A stretch of 36,692 bases of DNA from Catenulispora pinisilvae (GCF_015356865.1 NZ_JAAFZA010000096.1:1-36692), one strand, 5' to 3'; positions 19,976 to 29,134 are shown, numbered from the stretch's first letter. The notes: generated by a model not told the origin, from the sequence alone. Translations and numbers: made by a program.

Positions 19976-20677
19976 CTACACGTTCAGTCGTGATTGCCGC
20001 TTGGCCGTGTACCGCATGCCTACCCAGCGGATCGCGATCAGCGCCGCGGCCAACGCCGTGCCGAGGAACAGCGGCCGGGGCTTGACCGCCAGCAGCGCGC
20101 CGAGCGAGGTGGCCTGGCCGACCAGGCCGTGCCCGGCCCGCATCACCCCGAACTGCACCGCGGTCAGCAGCCCCACGCAGTACGCCAGCGGCGGGACGAT
20201 GACCCCGGCCAGCAGGTCGCGCCGCCGGACCAGGGTCGCCGCGTGGAAGGACGCGGCGATGAAGACCAGGTCGAAGAACCAGTGCACGTCACCGGTCACC
20301 ATCGCCTCGAGCACCGCGGCGGCCACGGTCGGGCCGGTGACCGTGAGCAGCACGCCCCAGGCGGTCAGCGCCTGCCGCTGCTGCTTCGGACGGGGCCGGG
20401 CGGGCTGTGCGGTACGGCCCCCGGCGCTGGCGCTGGCGCTGGCGGCGACGCCGGCGCCCGACCGGGCCGACCCGGGCCCCACGCGGGGCCGGGCGGTGCG
20501 AGCCGCGGTCCCGGGGCGGTCGCCCGGACGCGGCCGGGCCTGGGCCCGGCTGGGGCCCGTAGAGCGGAAGTCCAGCGGCGCGGCCATCCGCTCCCGGCGC
20601 AACGCGTCGCGATCGCGCCGGGTCTGCGGGACCCCGGCGGCCGGACGGGGCGCGAGGCGGCTGGCTCCTTCGTTCAC
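19976..20677 (-). CDS. DUF6542-like membrane protein
   Basis: A 233-residue protein, starting with GTG. Residues 1-100 are a basic, Arg/Pro/Ala-rich low-complexity cytoplasmic tail; residues about 103-220 hold four to five hydrophobic segments (AWGVLLTVTGPTVAAAVLEA, FFDLVFIAASFHAATL, LLAGVIVPPLAYCVGLLTA, FLGTALAAALIAIRW). This matches the DUF6542 type found beside rmuC and ychF in streptomycetes; function unknown. It may follow rmuC in one transcript, though 188 bases separate them. Confidence 0.75.
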   Translation of the reverse strand: MNEGASRLAPRPAAGVPQTRRDRDALRRERMAAPLDFRSTGPSRAQARPRPGDRPGTAARTARPRVGPGSARSGAGVAASASASAGGRTAQPARPRPKQQRQALTAWGVLLTVTGPTVAAAVLEAMVTGDVHWFFDLVFIAASFHAATLVRRRDLLAGVIVPPLAYCVGLLTAVQFGVMRAGHGLVGQATSLGALLAVKPRPLFLGTALAAALIAIRWVGMRYTAKRQSRLNV

Positions 20678-20847
20678 AGATCCGAACCTACGACGCTATT
20701 GGGTGCAATTCGGGTAACGAAACGCCGCCCGCGCTCGGTGCGCAGGTCGGGGCGGTGGTCTGGTTCCGGGGCAGTGGCGTGTCGCGGGGAGTACGTATTT
20801 TGTTACTACTTGCTGGTGGCTGCGGCCGCTGCCCGGACTGGTCCGCC

Positions 20848-20883
20848 AAGATCGGCCAAGGTCCGCTAATCCGCCAAGGTCCG
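20848..20883. repeat. 18-base tandem duplication spanning the rmuC stop
   Basis: Units 20866-20883 and 20848-20865 share CGGACCTTGG on the coding strand and are 14 of 18 identical. The first ends in the rmuC TAG; the second codes RTLADL in the same frame with the stop replaced. Confidence 0.7.
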
Positions 20884-21960
20884 CGGCTGCGACTCCACCT
20901 GAGCCGGCACCGCCAACTCCTCGTCGACCAGGCCGAGCTCGTTGAGGCGGCGCGCGGTGACCAGGACCCGGGTCTCCAGCGAGCCCACGGACTGGTTATA
21001 GGCAGCGACCGCGGAGTTCAGCCCTTTGCCGACCCGGTCCAGGTGCCCGCTCATGGTGTTCAGCCGCGCGTAGAGCTCCCGGCCGAGTTCGAAGACCTGC
21101 CGGGCGTTCGCCGCCAACGAGTCCTGGGTCCAGGCGTAGGCGACGGTGCGGAGCAGAGCGATCAGCGTGGTCGGGGTGGCGATCACCACGCGGCGGGTGG
21201 CGGCGTACTCCAGGAGCTCGGGATCGATATCCACAGCCTGTGAAAGAAAAGCCTCGCCGGGCACGAACAGCACCACGAACTCCGGCGTCGGGCGGCCGCT
21301 GGCGCCGAGCGCGCGCCAGTACGCCTTCGACGCCAGTTGGTCCACGTGTACGCGCAGGTGTTTGGCGTGCGCCGTCAGGAACTGCTGCCGGTCGGCCTCG
21401 TCCGTGGCCTCCGCGGCGTCCAGATACGCGGCCAGCGGGGTCTTGGCGTCGACCACCACGTACTTGTCCCCGGCCAGGCGCACCACCAGGTCCGGCCGCA
21501 GCATGCCCTCCGAGCCGGTGGCGCCGTGGGAGCCGGGCAGCACGGTCTGGGTCTCGAAGTCGCAGCGGTCGACCATGCCGGCCAGCTCCACCGCGCGCCG
21601 CAGGTGCATCTCGCCCCACTGGCCGCGCACTTCCGGCCGGCGCAGTGCGGTGACCAGGGCCGCGGTCTGGGTGCCCAGGGTCCCGGCGGCGGTCCGGACG
21701 TCGTCGATCTGCTGGGCCAGCGCCGCCTGCGAGGCGGCCCGGCCGCGCTCGATCTCGCGCAGCCGGTCGTCGAGCCGGGACAGCGACTCGTTGATCGGCC
21801 GGCCCGCGGCGTCGAACTGCGAGCCGGCCAGTGCCAGCAGCCGGTCCGCGGACTGGTCCAGCGCCTGCGAGTTCATCGTCAGACGCCGGGACCGCTCCCA
21901 CAGGACGCCGAGCAGCACGCCGAACGCAATACCGATCACCAGCAGCAGCACAGGCATCAT
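20866..21960 (-). CDS. rmuC: DNA recombination protein RmuC homologue
   Basis: A 364-residue protein with an N-terminal membrane anchor (2-20, PVLLLVIGIAFGVLLGVLW), a coiled region (about 30-100), and the RmuC domain with RGQWGEMHLRRAVELAGM, DLVVRLAGDKYVVVDAKTPL and VLFVPGEAFLSQAV. These segments contain the PD-(D/E)XK-like residues of the family. E. coli RmuC limits inversions at short repeats; the mechanism is not settled. It starts 45 bases after the end of the secreted-protein gene (22006) on the same strand. MM at the start leaves a one-codon uncertainty. Confidence 0.9.
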   Translation of the reverse strand: MMPVLLLVIGIAFGVLLGVLWERSRRLTMNSQALDQSADRLLALAGSQFDAAGRPINESLSRLDDRLREIERGRAASQAALAQQIDDVRTAAGTLGTQTAALVTALRRPEVRGQWGEMHLRRAVELAGMVDRCDFETQTVLPGSHGATGSEGMLRPDLVVRLAGDKYVVVDAKTPLAAYLDAAEATDEADRQQFLTAHAKHLRVHVDQLASKAYWRALGASGRPTPEFVVLFVPGEAFLSQAVDIDPELLEYAATRRVVIATPTTLIALLRTVAYAWTQDSLAANARQVFELGRELYARLNTMSGHLDRVGKGLNSAVAAYNQSVGSLETRVLVTARRLNELGLVDEELAVPAQVESQPRTLAD

Positions 21961-22005
21961 GGGTCCATATTGTCCCCTGCGGCACGCTGATGCGTCGGGA
22001 GTGCG

Positions 22006-23079
22006 TTATGCCCTCCGTGCCTTGCGCGTCGCGACTGTCAGCACGACTCCGGCGCCGAGCAGGGCCACGGCCGCCGCGGCGTCGTCGCCCAGGCCGCTCG
22101 GCACACCGGTCATCGGCAGCATCCTGGCCACCTTCACGTCGAAGCTCCGGACCAGGACGTGGCCGTCGCCGGTCTCGATGCGCAGGGTGAAGCTGTCGGT
22201 GCCGATGAAGCCCGGATCCGGGGTGTAGGTGACGGTGCAGTTGTCGTGCGCCGTGATCTTGCCGTGCTCGGCGCCGCTGAGCAGGTCGATGTTCTTCGAC
22301 GTACCCTCACACACCGGGATGACGACCGGCTGGCCGGGCGGGGTGAGGACCGGCGGCTGAGTCGGGCGCTCGCGCTCGACCGGGGGCTGGTCGAGGGCGG
22401 CCAGCCAGAACTGGTAGGCCGGGATGCCGGTCTGCACCACCGCGTAGAGCTCCAGGGTCGCCACCTCGGCGGTCGGCCGGAACCAGCCCGAGGCGCCGCT
22501 GGTGTCGGCGACGTTGCCGACCAGGTAGGCGCTGGCCGGGTCCCACTTCGGCTCGTCGGTGTCCGCCTGGCCGCCGCAGGTGCTGGGCCGCGGCGTGCCC
22601 TGGCAGAAGTTGAACGTGCCCTGGAAGCCGAGCGCGGAGGTCGGGAGCTGGTTGCCGGCGGCGTCGTACGCGGTGACCCGCACCTTCTCGGCGTCAACGT
22701 CACCGAGCGCGAAGCCCCAGGTGCTCGGCAACAGCGAGCGGTCGAAGTGCAGCACGGTGGTCGAGGGGTTCAGGCCCTTGGCCGAGCGCAGCAGGGCGTA
22801 GGGCTTGCCCTGGGAGCTGCCGAAGACCTGGGCGAAGGGGGTCGAGTCGTTGAGGAACGCGCTCTGTCCGGAGGCCTGCGACGGCGCCGTGCTGTCCGTG
22901 GTGATCTGCGTGGGCGGGAAGTTGACCGCCGGATCGGTGACGCTCTGGCCGGCGAAGTTGAAACTCGCGTAGTGCGAGTGCCCGGCGGCCAGCGCGGCCG
23001 GGGCCGTGGCGGCCAGGGCGAGCCCGGCCGCACCGCAGGCCAGGGCGGCCCTCTTGATTCCGATGCGGGTTTTCCGCAC
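22006..23079 (-). CDS. Secreted LPxTG-like wall-anchored protein with Ig-like domain
   Basis: A 357-residue exported protein. Signal peptide 1 to about 32 (basic start, hydrophobic core, cleavage after ALA). The body is a beta-rich domain (STWGFALGDVDAEKVRV) with a Cys pair, a proline linker, and a cadherin/Big_9-like module with CTVTYTPDPGFIGTDSFTL. LPMTG (321-325), a hydrophobic helix and RKARRA complete a sortase-type anchor. The GTG at 23079 follows GGAGG by 5 bases; a longer open frame upstream is not coding. Ligand and role unknown. Divergent from ychF. Confidence 0.8.
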   Translation of the reverse strand: MRKTRIGIKRAALACGAAGLALAATAPAALAAGHSHYASFNFAGQSVTDPAVNFPPTQITTDSTAPSQASGQSAFLNDSTPFAQVFGSSQGKPYALLRSAKGLNPSTTVLHFDRSLLPSTWGFALGDVDAEKVRVTAYDAAGNQLPTSALGFQGTFNFCQGTPRPSTCGGQADTDEPKWDPASAYLVGNVADTSGASGWFRPTAEVATLELYAVVQTGIPAYQFWLAALDQPPVERERPTQPPVLTPPGQPVVIPVCEGTSKNIDLLSGAEHGKITAHDNCTVTYTPDPGFIGTDSFTLRIETGDGHVLVRSFDVKVARMLPMTGVPSGLGDDAAAAVALLGAGVVLTVATRKARRA

Positions 23080-23282
23080 GCTGACCTCCGGCACTCGTTG
23101 CGCTGATCGCGGACGCGCCCGAGCCTGGCGTGACCGGCTCCGGCGGCGGCGGAAGCGGCGGCCGGAGCGGGGTGAGTCCCCTCGATCGGCGTAGCGCCCC
23201 GCGCGGGCTGCGATACTGGAGGGCGGGCCGCGTCCGGCCCCGCACTGCATCCCGTACGCGACGTCGATAGGACAGTTGGACA

Positions 23283-24356
23283 ATGGCGCTCACCATCGGA
23301 ATCGTCGGACTCCCGAACGTGGGCAAGTCGACCTTGTTCAACGCGCTGACCAAGAACGACGTGCTCGCCGCGAACTACCCGTTCGCCACCATCGAGGCGA
23401 ACGAGGGCGTGGTCGGCGTCCCGGACCCGCGGCTGGCCAAGCTCGCCGAGCTCTACACCTCGCAGAAGGTGGTCCCGGCCACGGTGACCTTCGTCGACAT
23501 CGCCGGCATCGTCCGCGGCGCCAGCGACGGCCAGGGCCTGGGCAACAAGTTCCTGGCCAACATCCGCGAGGCCGACGCGATCTGCCAGGTGATCCGGGTC
23601 TTCACCGACCCCAACGTGGTCCACGTCGACGGCAAGGTCTCCCCGGCCGACGACATCGAGACCATCAACACCGAGCTGATCCTGGCCGACCTGCAGACGA
23701 TCGACAAGGCCCTGCCGCGCCTCCAGAAGGAAGCGCGGATGAAGAAGGAGACGGCCGCCACGGTCGCCGCCGTCGAGGAGGCCAAGAAGATCCTGGACTC
23801 CGGCAAGACCGCCTTCGCAGCCCGCCTGGACCCCGAGCCGCTGCGCGAACTGCACCTGCTCACCGCCAAGCCGTTCCTGTACGTCTTCAACGTCGACGAG
23901 GACGAACTCACCAACGACGCGCTGAAGGACGAGATGCGCGCCCTGGTGGCCCCGGCCGAGGCGATCTTCCTGGACGCGAAGATCGAGCACGAACTGATGG
24001 AACTCCCCGACGACGAGGCGCTGGAACTGCTGCAAGGCATGGGCCAGGACGAGTCGGGCCTGAACCAGCTGGCACGCGTCGGCTTCCAGACCCTGGGCCT
24101 CCAGACCTACCTGACAGCCGGCCCGAAGGAATCGCGGGCCTGGACGATCCGCAAGGGCGCGACCGCCCCCGAGGCCGCCGGCGTGATCCACAGCGACTTC
24201 CAGCGCGGCTTCATCAAGGCCGAGATCGTGTCGTTCGACGACCTCATCGACTGCGGCTCGGTGGCCGAGGCGCGGTCGCGGGGGAAGGCGCGGATCGAGG
24301 GGAAGGAGTATGTGATGGCTGACGGGGATGTGGTGGACTTCCGGTCCAACGTGTAG
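23283..24356 (+). CDS. ychF: Redox-responsive ATPase YchF (Obg family)
   Basis: A 357-residue P-loop protein. G1 is GLPNVGKST (9-17), the switch region follows with FVDIAGIVRGAS (G3-like DIAG), and FNVDEDE replaces the NKxD motif, the known reason that YchF prefers ATP. A coiled-coil insert and the C-terminal TGS domain (TYLTAGPKESRAWTIRKG, GFIKAEIVSFDDL) complete it. It is linked to ribosome and stress responses in other bacteria. The ATG at 23283 has weak upstream spacing. The stop lies in a perfect 2 x 12-base duplication. Confidence 0.97.
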   Translation: MALTIGIVGLPNVGKSTLFNALTKNDVLAANYPFATIEANEGVVGVPDPRLAKLAELYTSQKVVPATVTFVDIAGIVRGASDGQGLGNKFLANIREADAICQVIRVFTDPNVVHVDGKVSPADDIETINTELILADLQTIDKALPRLQKEARMKKETAATVAAVEEAKKILDSGKTAFAARLDPEPLRELHLLTAKPFLYVFNVDEDELTNDALKDEMRALVAPAEAIFLDAKIEHELMELPDDEALELLQGMGQDESGLNQLARVGFQTLGLQTYLTAGPKESRAWTIRKGATAPEAAGVIHSDFQRGFIKAEIVSFDDLIDCGSVAEARSRGKARIEGKEYVMADGDVVDFRSNV

Positions 24357-24368
24357 TCCAACGTGTAG
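24345..24368. repeat. Perfect 2 x 12-base duplication spanning the ychF stop
   Basis: TCCAACGTGTAG is present twice without mismatch (24345-24356 and 24357-24368), so the protein end S-N-V-stop is repeated in frame. Confidence 0.9.
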
Positions 24369-24412
24369 CGGATTACGCCTACCCGCGAGCCTCTTCCACC
24401 TCGTCGAGTGAC

Positions 24413-24604
24413 TCAGGTGTCGTAGACGGTGGAGCGATGCCCTACGCGTACGACCCACACCACCAGCTCGCCGTTGTCGACGGTATAGACGATCCGGACG
24501 ACGGCTGCGACTCCGTTGTCGTGTCGGGTGATGGCGGTGGGTGTGTCGGCACGATGGGCGCGCGTCATGCGTTTATAGGTGCCAAATATTCCATATGCAC
24601 ACAA
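24413..24604 (-). pseudogene. RelE/ParE-type toxin remnant
   Basis: The last 29 residues (VVRIVYTVDNGELVVWV, VRVGHRSTVYDT) match the C-terminal strands of RelE-family toxins, where GDYR(I/V)VY...VLRVGHR(R)xVY is conserved. Upstream in frame there are only about 34 unrelated residues, so the N-terminal two thirds are missing and no antitoxin gene adjoins. It is the only gene-like content of the 24357-24664 stretch apart from a hairpin. Confidence 0.6.
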
Positions 24605-24613
24605 GGCGCGGTG

Positions 24614-24644
24614 GGGTGGCCGCCGTTGACAGCGACGGCCACCC
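24614..24644 (-). terminator. 9-bp hairpin downstream of the second CWB2 gene
   Basis: GGGTGGCCG (24614-24622) pairs with CGGCCACCC (24636-24644) around a 13-base loop, 20 bases beyond the - strand stop at 24665. Confidence 0.7.
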
Positions 24645-24664
24645 GAGCTCGTAAGCAGCGCCGC

Positions 24665-26653
24665 CTACTCCGGAATGCTCGCCGGGTCAGTAGCCATCGT
24701 GAATCCCGCCGGCCCGGACAGTGTGTCCCCGAGCTGCGCGTCGACCGTGGACGAGAGGGCGTCGGGGCCGCCGAAGACCAGGGCGCTGTCGACAGCGCCG
24801 GCGTTAGCGGAGACCCACTGTTGTTCCTCGGGGCTCAGGCCGGTCTTGGGGTTCACCAGGAGCATCGGGCCCGGCAGGTTCGACATCGCCGCGCCGCCGG
24901 CCAGGGAGTCCGGCCAGTTGGTGGCGGTGGCCACGCCGAGGTAGACGCGGCCGGGGTTGGTGGGGGTGGCGCCGAAGAATTCGCGGGCGACCAGGAATGA
25001 GGTCTCGTAGCGGTCGGTGCCGGACAGCGGGACGGTTTTGGCGCCGGCGGGTCCGTGCGGCCACAGCTTCGCGGTCGCGGCCCTGGCCTGGCCGCCGACC
25101 GCGTAGAAGGTTGCGGGGCCGGCGCTGGTCGGGGTCGCCGCCGACTTCAGGAACGCCGCGGTGGCAGCGGGCATCGCCTGGTCGTCGGTGAGCAGGATCG
25201 GGTCGCCGGTCGCGCTGGCCGACAGGGCGTCGGCGAAGTTCTCGCCGGTGGCGACCACGAACTTCCTGTCGTACGGGTGCACCGCGAGGTCGGCCCGGGC
25301 GATGTCCACGGCGGTCGCGAAGCGGTCCGGGCCGCCGAGGCGGCGCACGGGGTAGCCGAGGGCGGCTACGGCCTTCTCGACGGCCGGGGAGAGCGCCTGC
25401 GGGCCGCCGAGGAGGGTGATGACCGGGACGTCGGTGCCCTGCGCCGGTCCCAGGACCCTGACGATCTCGGCCCGGACCGCCGCGTCGAGCGTGGTCGACG
25501 GGGTCAGCAGCAGCGGGGCGTTCTTGGCCAGGACGCTGCCGGCCAGGGCGTCGGCGTACTGGTCGGAGCGGGCCAGCAGGAGACCTGACGGGCCGCTGGT
25601 GGGCGTGCCCGGGTCGGGGAACTCGGCCTGGGAGACGGCGATCGCGGTGCCGACCCGGTCCGGGCCGGCCAGCCGGGTCACGTGGGTGACGGCCTCCGGC
25701 CGGTAGGCGGGGACGCCGGGGTGGGTCGACTCGATCGTCGCGGCGCCGCCGGTCACCGGGATCGACTCGACGTCCTTCGGGGCGTCCGGGGCACCGTTGC
25801 GGATGTCCAGCGCCTCATAGGTGATCTTGTCGCCGTCCGGCGAGAAGGTCGGATGCTGCTTGTGCACGCTGATGTCGGTGGTGAGGATCCTCGGCTGCGA
25901 GGGCTTGAACGGGTCGCTCACGTCCACCACGGCGATCTGCTCGTCCGGGGTGAGGAAGGCCACTGTCCTGCCGTCCGGGCTGACCGTGGGCTGTGTCCCG
26001 TCGGCGATCTTGTACTGCTGGCCCGGCGAAGCGTTGAGCAGGGACCGGATCTCCGGTGTCGATCCGCCGGCCGGGGTCTCCTGGAAGACGTAGTTCGGGA
26101 TGATGTTCCGGCCCGGGGCGGTCCCGTCCGGGATGTACACCGCGTCCGGGGCCGAGTACGACCCGCCGTCGTTCATGTCCCACGCGTCGACGACCACCGA
26201 GCCGTCGCCGCCGCCGGAGGCGCTGTTCCCGTAGCCGTCGGTCTTGGCGACCTTGATCGCGCCGGTGTGGCCGCCGACCGACTCGGCGAACGCGACGCCG
26301 AGGCCGTCGCTGCTCCAGGTCGGGCTGGAGATGACGATGCCCGGCCCGCCGTGCGCCAGGACCCGCGTCCCGGTCCCGTCCGGCAGCGCGGAGACCAGGT
26401 CCCCGGCGCCGTCCACGAAGGCCAGCCGGCTCCCGTCGGGCGCCCAGGTCGCGTCGGTGACGGTGCTCGGGAAGGTGACGGGCCGGCCGGCGACCAGCAC
26501 GGTCGAGGTGCCGTCGCTGATCGTCAGCATGTTGCCGGCCGGGCCGGGGTTGACGGCGTGCGCGCTGGGCGCGGCCAGTGCGAAGGCCGGCAGCAGCGCG
26601 GACGAGAGGATTGCGGACAGCGTGAGTGAACGCCGTCGTGGGTGCTTTGGCAC
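24665..26653 (-). CDS. Secreted beta-propeller (PD40-like) protein with CWB2 repeats
   Basis: A 662-residue exported protein. Signal peptide to about residue 33 (cleavage PSAHA). Residues about 38-330 carry TolB/WD40-type PD40 repeats (ATWAPDGSRLAFVD, PTWSSDGLGVAFAE, PTVSPDGRTVAFLT, PTFSPDGDKITYEA). Residues about 345-655 hold three cell-wall-binding 2 repeats (RLAGPDRVGTAIAVS, RLGGPDRFATAVDIA, SGTDRYETSFLVA). The GTG at 26653 has GGGGAGA 5 bases upstream. The wall-binding half is paralogous to the gene at 229-2115, but the front module differs. It may share a transcript with the MFS gene 81 bases upstream. Confidence 0.85.
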   Translation of the reverse strand: MPKHPRRRSLTLSAILSSALLPAFALAAPSAHAVNPGPAGNMLTISDGTSTVLVAGRPVTFPSTVTDATWAPDGSRLAFVDGAGDLVSALPDGTGTRVLAHGGPGIVISSPTWSSDGLGVAFAESVGGHTGAIKVAKTDGYGNSASGGGDGSVVVDAWDMNDGGSYSAPDAVYIPDGTAPGRNIIPNYVFQETPAGGSTPEIRSLLNASPGQQYKIADGTQPTVSPDGRTVAFLTPDEQIAVVDVSDPFKPSQPRILTTDISVHKQHPTFSPDGDKITYEALDIRNGAPDAPKDVESIPVTGGAATIESTHPGVPAYRPEAVTHVTRLAGPDRVGTAIAVSQAEFPDPGTPTSGPSGLLLARSDQYADALAGSVLAKNAPLLLTPSTTLDAAVRAEIVRVLGPAQGTDVPVITLLGGPQALSPAVEKAVAALGYPVRRLGGPDRFATAVDIARADLAVHPYDRKFVVATGENFADALSASATGDPILLTDDQAMPAATAAFLKSAATPTSAGPATFYAVGGQARAATAKLWPHGPAGAKTVPLSGTDRYETSFLVAREFFGATPTNPGRVYLGVATATNWPDSLAGGAAMSNLPGPMLLVNPKTGLSPEEQQWVSANAGAVDSALVFGGPDALSSTVDAQLGDTLSGPAGFTMATDPASIPE

Positions 26654-26734
26654 GGACTCTCCCCAAGAACCATGGATCGTCCCGCAAATCGGGACTCGAA
26701 TCGTGGGACCAGCGAGCCCTGATAAAGGTTGCCC

Positions 26735-28054
26735 TCAGCTTCGCCCGGCCGACCGGTGGTCCATCGCGGGCCCGAGCGTGGCGATGCCGACGATGGCGGC
26801 GGCCCCCGCGCCGAGTGCGCTCCACCACAGGAACGCCGGGCCGATGAGGGTGTAGACGGTGGTGCCGGCGGTGAGGGCCAGGAAGCGCGCCACGCCCCAG
26901 GTCCAGCTGAACGCGCCCTGGTAGCGGCCGCGGGCGTGGGCGGGTGCGAGGTCGGCGATGAGGGCGCCGGGGATGCCGCCGACGGCGACCTCGCCGAGGG
27001 ACCACACGACGACGGTGGCCGCGTACATGGCCGGGCTGTGCGCGATGCCGGTGAGGGCGATGCCCAGCGCTATCAGAGTGCTGGCAACGAGGTAGACGGG
27101 AGTGCGGGAGAACCGGGCGAGGAACGTGGTGGCGACGGGCTGGAGCGCCACGATCAGGCCGGCGTTGACGACGGCGACCAGGCCCATGACGGAGGGCGAG
27201 AGGCCGTCGGTGCGGATGGCCAGGGGGAGTGCGCTCTCGGTGAGGGAGTAGATGAAGAGCTGGACGCCGAGCAGCGGGAGGAGCTTGCGGACCAGGCGGT
27301 CGCGGAGGACGACGCCGTAGCCGGAGCTGGAAGAAGTGGAGGAGGAATCCTCCGACGCGGTTGCCGCGACGGCGTCGGCCTCCGAGGCGGCATCAGCCTG
27401 CTGAGAAGCCTGGCCGGGCAGCAGCACCGCCACGATCACCGCATACCCCACCGAAGTCCCCGCATCGATAGCGAACAGCATCCAATACCCATGCGCCGCG
27501 AGATACCCGCCCAACACCCCCGCGACCGCCGTCCCGATGTTCACCGCCCACCCGATCAGCGCGAACGCCTCGCGCCGCTGCTCCGGCCCCACACTGTCGG
27601 CCAGTGTCGCCGACGCGGCCGGTGACACCATCGTCGCCGTCGCGCTCAGCGTGATCGCGGCCAGGGCCATGGTCGCCACGTTCGGCGCGGCGAACAGCGC
27701 CCCCTGTGCGGCGGCCGTGCCGAGCAGGCCGGTCAGCATCGTCAGCTTGCGGCTGCCGCGGTCGGCGAGCCAGCCGCCGACCGCCGGGCCGACCAGGTTG
27801 CCGGCGCCGAGCGCGCCGAGGACGTAAGGGGTCTGCGACGAGGGGATGCCGCGCGAGCCGAGGAAGAACACCAGGAAGGGGCCGACCAGGAAGCCGATCC
27901 GGTTGACGACGGTGCCGGCGAACACGATCCAGATCGCCCGGGGGAAGCCGGTGAAGGCGGACAGCGGATTGCCGGGGCGTCCCGGGCGGGAGCGCCGGGC
28001 GGCCGGCTCGCCGCACTCCGCGGGGCGGATGCTCGTGGTGGTCATGGTGCTCAC
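26735..28054 (-). CDS. MFS transporter (drug exporter-like)
   Basis: A 439-residue polytopic protein with about 12 helices in two halves split by an acidic/Ser-rich loop (about residues 213-240). GGWLADRGSRKLTMLTG is MFS motif A, and AIGWAVNIGTAVAGVLGGY matches the helix 5 motif of exporters. It starts with GTG at 28054, with ATG at 28045 possible. It diverges from an ArsR-type regulator, a classical pairing, so the exported compound may induce it (inference). The substrate cannot be told. Confidence 0.88.
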   Translation of the reverse strand: MSTMTTTSIRPAECGEPAARRSRPGRPGNPLSAFTGFPRAIWIVFAGTVVNRIGFLVGPFLVFFLGSRGIPSSQTPYVLGALGAGNLVGPAVGGWLADRGSRKLTMLTGLLGTAAAQGALFAAPNVATMALAAITLSATATMVSPAASATLADSVGPEQRREAFALIGWAVNIGTAVAGVLGGYLAAHGYWMLFAIDAGTSVGYAVIVAVLLPGQASQQADAASEADAVAATASEDSSSTSSSSGYGVVLRDRLVRKLLPLLGVQLFIYSLTESALPLAIRTDGLSPSVMGLVAVVNAGLIVALQPVATTFLARFSRTPVYLVASTLIALGIALTGIAHSPAMYAATVVVWSLGEVAVGGIPGALIADLAPAHARGRYQGAFSWTWGVARFLALTAGTTVYTLIGPAFLWWSALGAGAAAIVGIATLGPAMDHRSAGRS

Positions 28055-28084
28055 AGTGGCGGCGCGCCGCGATCATGCGACAAT

Positions 28085-28104
28085 GATTCGGTCTCGCCCG
28101 AATC
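28085..28104. promoter_or_regulatory. Inverted repeat between MFS exporter and its regulator
   Basis: GATTCGG (28085-28091) and CCGAATC (28098-28104) form a perfect 7-base palindrome with a 6-base gap in the 87-base divergent spacer. It is a candidate operator for the regulator. Confidence 0.45.
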
Positions 28105-28141
28105 GAGGGGCGGGGGGTGGCGGGTCGGGGAGGGGAACGCT

Positions 28142-29134
28142 GTGTCTGCTTCGTTGTCGTTCACCGCGGAGGAGCTGGCGCAGGTGCGCTTCGCCGGCTC
28201 CCCGATGTGGGAGGTGCTCACCAGTTTCCGGGTCCTGAGCAGGCCCGGACTGTATCCGGTCCACGGTCCGTGGTTCGACCAGGTGCGGCCCCGGCTGGCC
28301 GCCGCCGGATTGCTCACCGGACATCTTTCCGCGCTATTCCAAGCGCCTGCTTATGTTCCCGACTTTCTTACTCCCGCGCCGGCGACGTCGGCACCGACTC
28401 TGGAGGATGAGCTCGCGGCCATTCAGGCGACGACGGACGAACACCTCTTTGCGGATCTCGAGCTGTATGCGGAAAAGGTTCCGAACGGCGTTATCCCGCC
28501 ATTCGCCGAGCGGCTGCGCGGTCATCGGGATCAGTCGTTGGCTGAGCTCGCCAAGGAGATCGAGCACTACTTCCAGATAGCGCTCGCACCGTATTGGTCC
28601 CGTATTAGAGGCCTGCTTGAGGCGGACATCTACCACCGCGCCCGGCAGGTCGCCGAGCACGGCGCCGCCCGGCTGTTCAACGAGCTGCATCCGGACGTGA
28701 GCTGGAACAGCGGGACTCTCAGGATGCTGCATCGCCAGCGGGTGCTGTGCCGCGACGACAATGCCCCGGGTCTGGTCCTGGTGCCGTCGGCCTTCGCCTG
28801 GAACAAGATTCTCACCAGGGCGGCGACCGGGGACGTGCCACAGCTCTGCTATGGCGCGCGCGGGGTGGGCACGCTGTTCGCCCGCAGTGCCCCGGAGCCG
28901 TCGGACGCGGTGGCCGCCGTCATCGGGCGCTCGCGGGCCTTGTTGCTGGCCGAACTTGAGGCTCCGGCCTCCACCACCGAACTCGCCGCGCGCACCGGGA
29001 TGTCGGCCGGCGGAGTGTCCGAGCACCTGACCGCATTGCGCGGCGCGGGCATGGTTTCCGCACATCGCGCGGGGCGTTCAGTCCTATATGCGCGCACCTC
29101 TGTCGCCGACTCACTGCTGGCGGCAGCGGTTTGA
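28142..29134 (+). CDS. DUF5937/ArsR-type winged-helix regulator
   Basis: A 330-residue transcription factor. The N-terminal 240 residues form a DUF5937-like domain (FTAEELAQVRFAGSPMWEVL, YWSRIRGLLEADIYHRARQVA, GLVLVPSAFAW). Residues about 255-325 form an ArsR-like winged helix: RSRALLLAELEAPASTTELA then AARTGMSAGGVSEHLTALRGAG (recognition helix) and YARTSVADSLL. GTG start after GGGGAGGGG. It diverges from the MFS gene, so it probably controls it; the DUF5937 part may bind the ligand (inference). Confidence 0.85.
   Translation: MSASLSFTAEELAQVRFAGSPMWEVLTSFRVLSRPGLYPVHGPWFDQVRPRLAAAGLLTGHLSALFQAPAYVPDFLTPAPATSAPTLEDELAAIQATTDEHLFADLELYAEKVPNGVIPPFAERLRGHRDQSLAELAKEIEHYFQIALAPYWSRIRGLLEADIYHRARQVAEHGAARLFNELHPDVSWNSGTLRMLHRQRVLCRDDNAPGLVLVPSAFAWNKILTRAATGDVPQLCYGARGVGTLFARSAPEPSDAVAAVIGRSRALLLAELEAPASTTELAARTGMSAGGVSEHLTALRGAGMVSAHRAGRSVLYARTSVADSLLAAAV

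Noticed and set aside
23200-23282. Promoter for ychF (GATACT at 23212-23217)
   Set aside because: A -10-like hexamer is visible but no matching -35; too weak to annotate.
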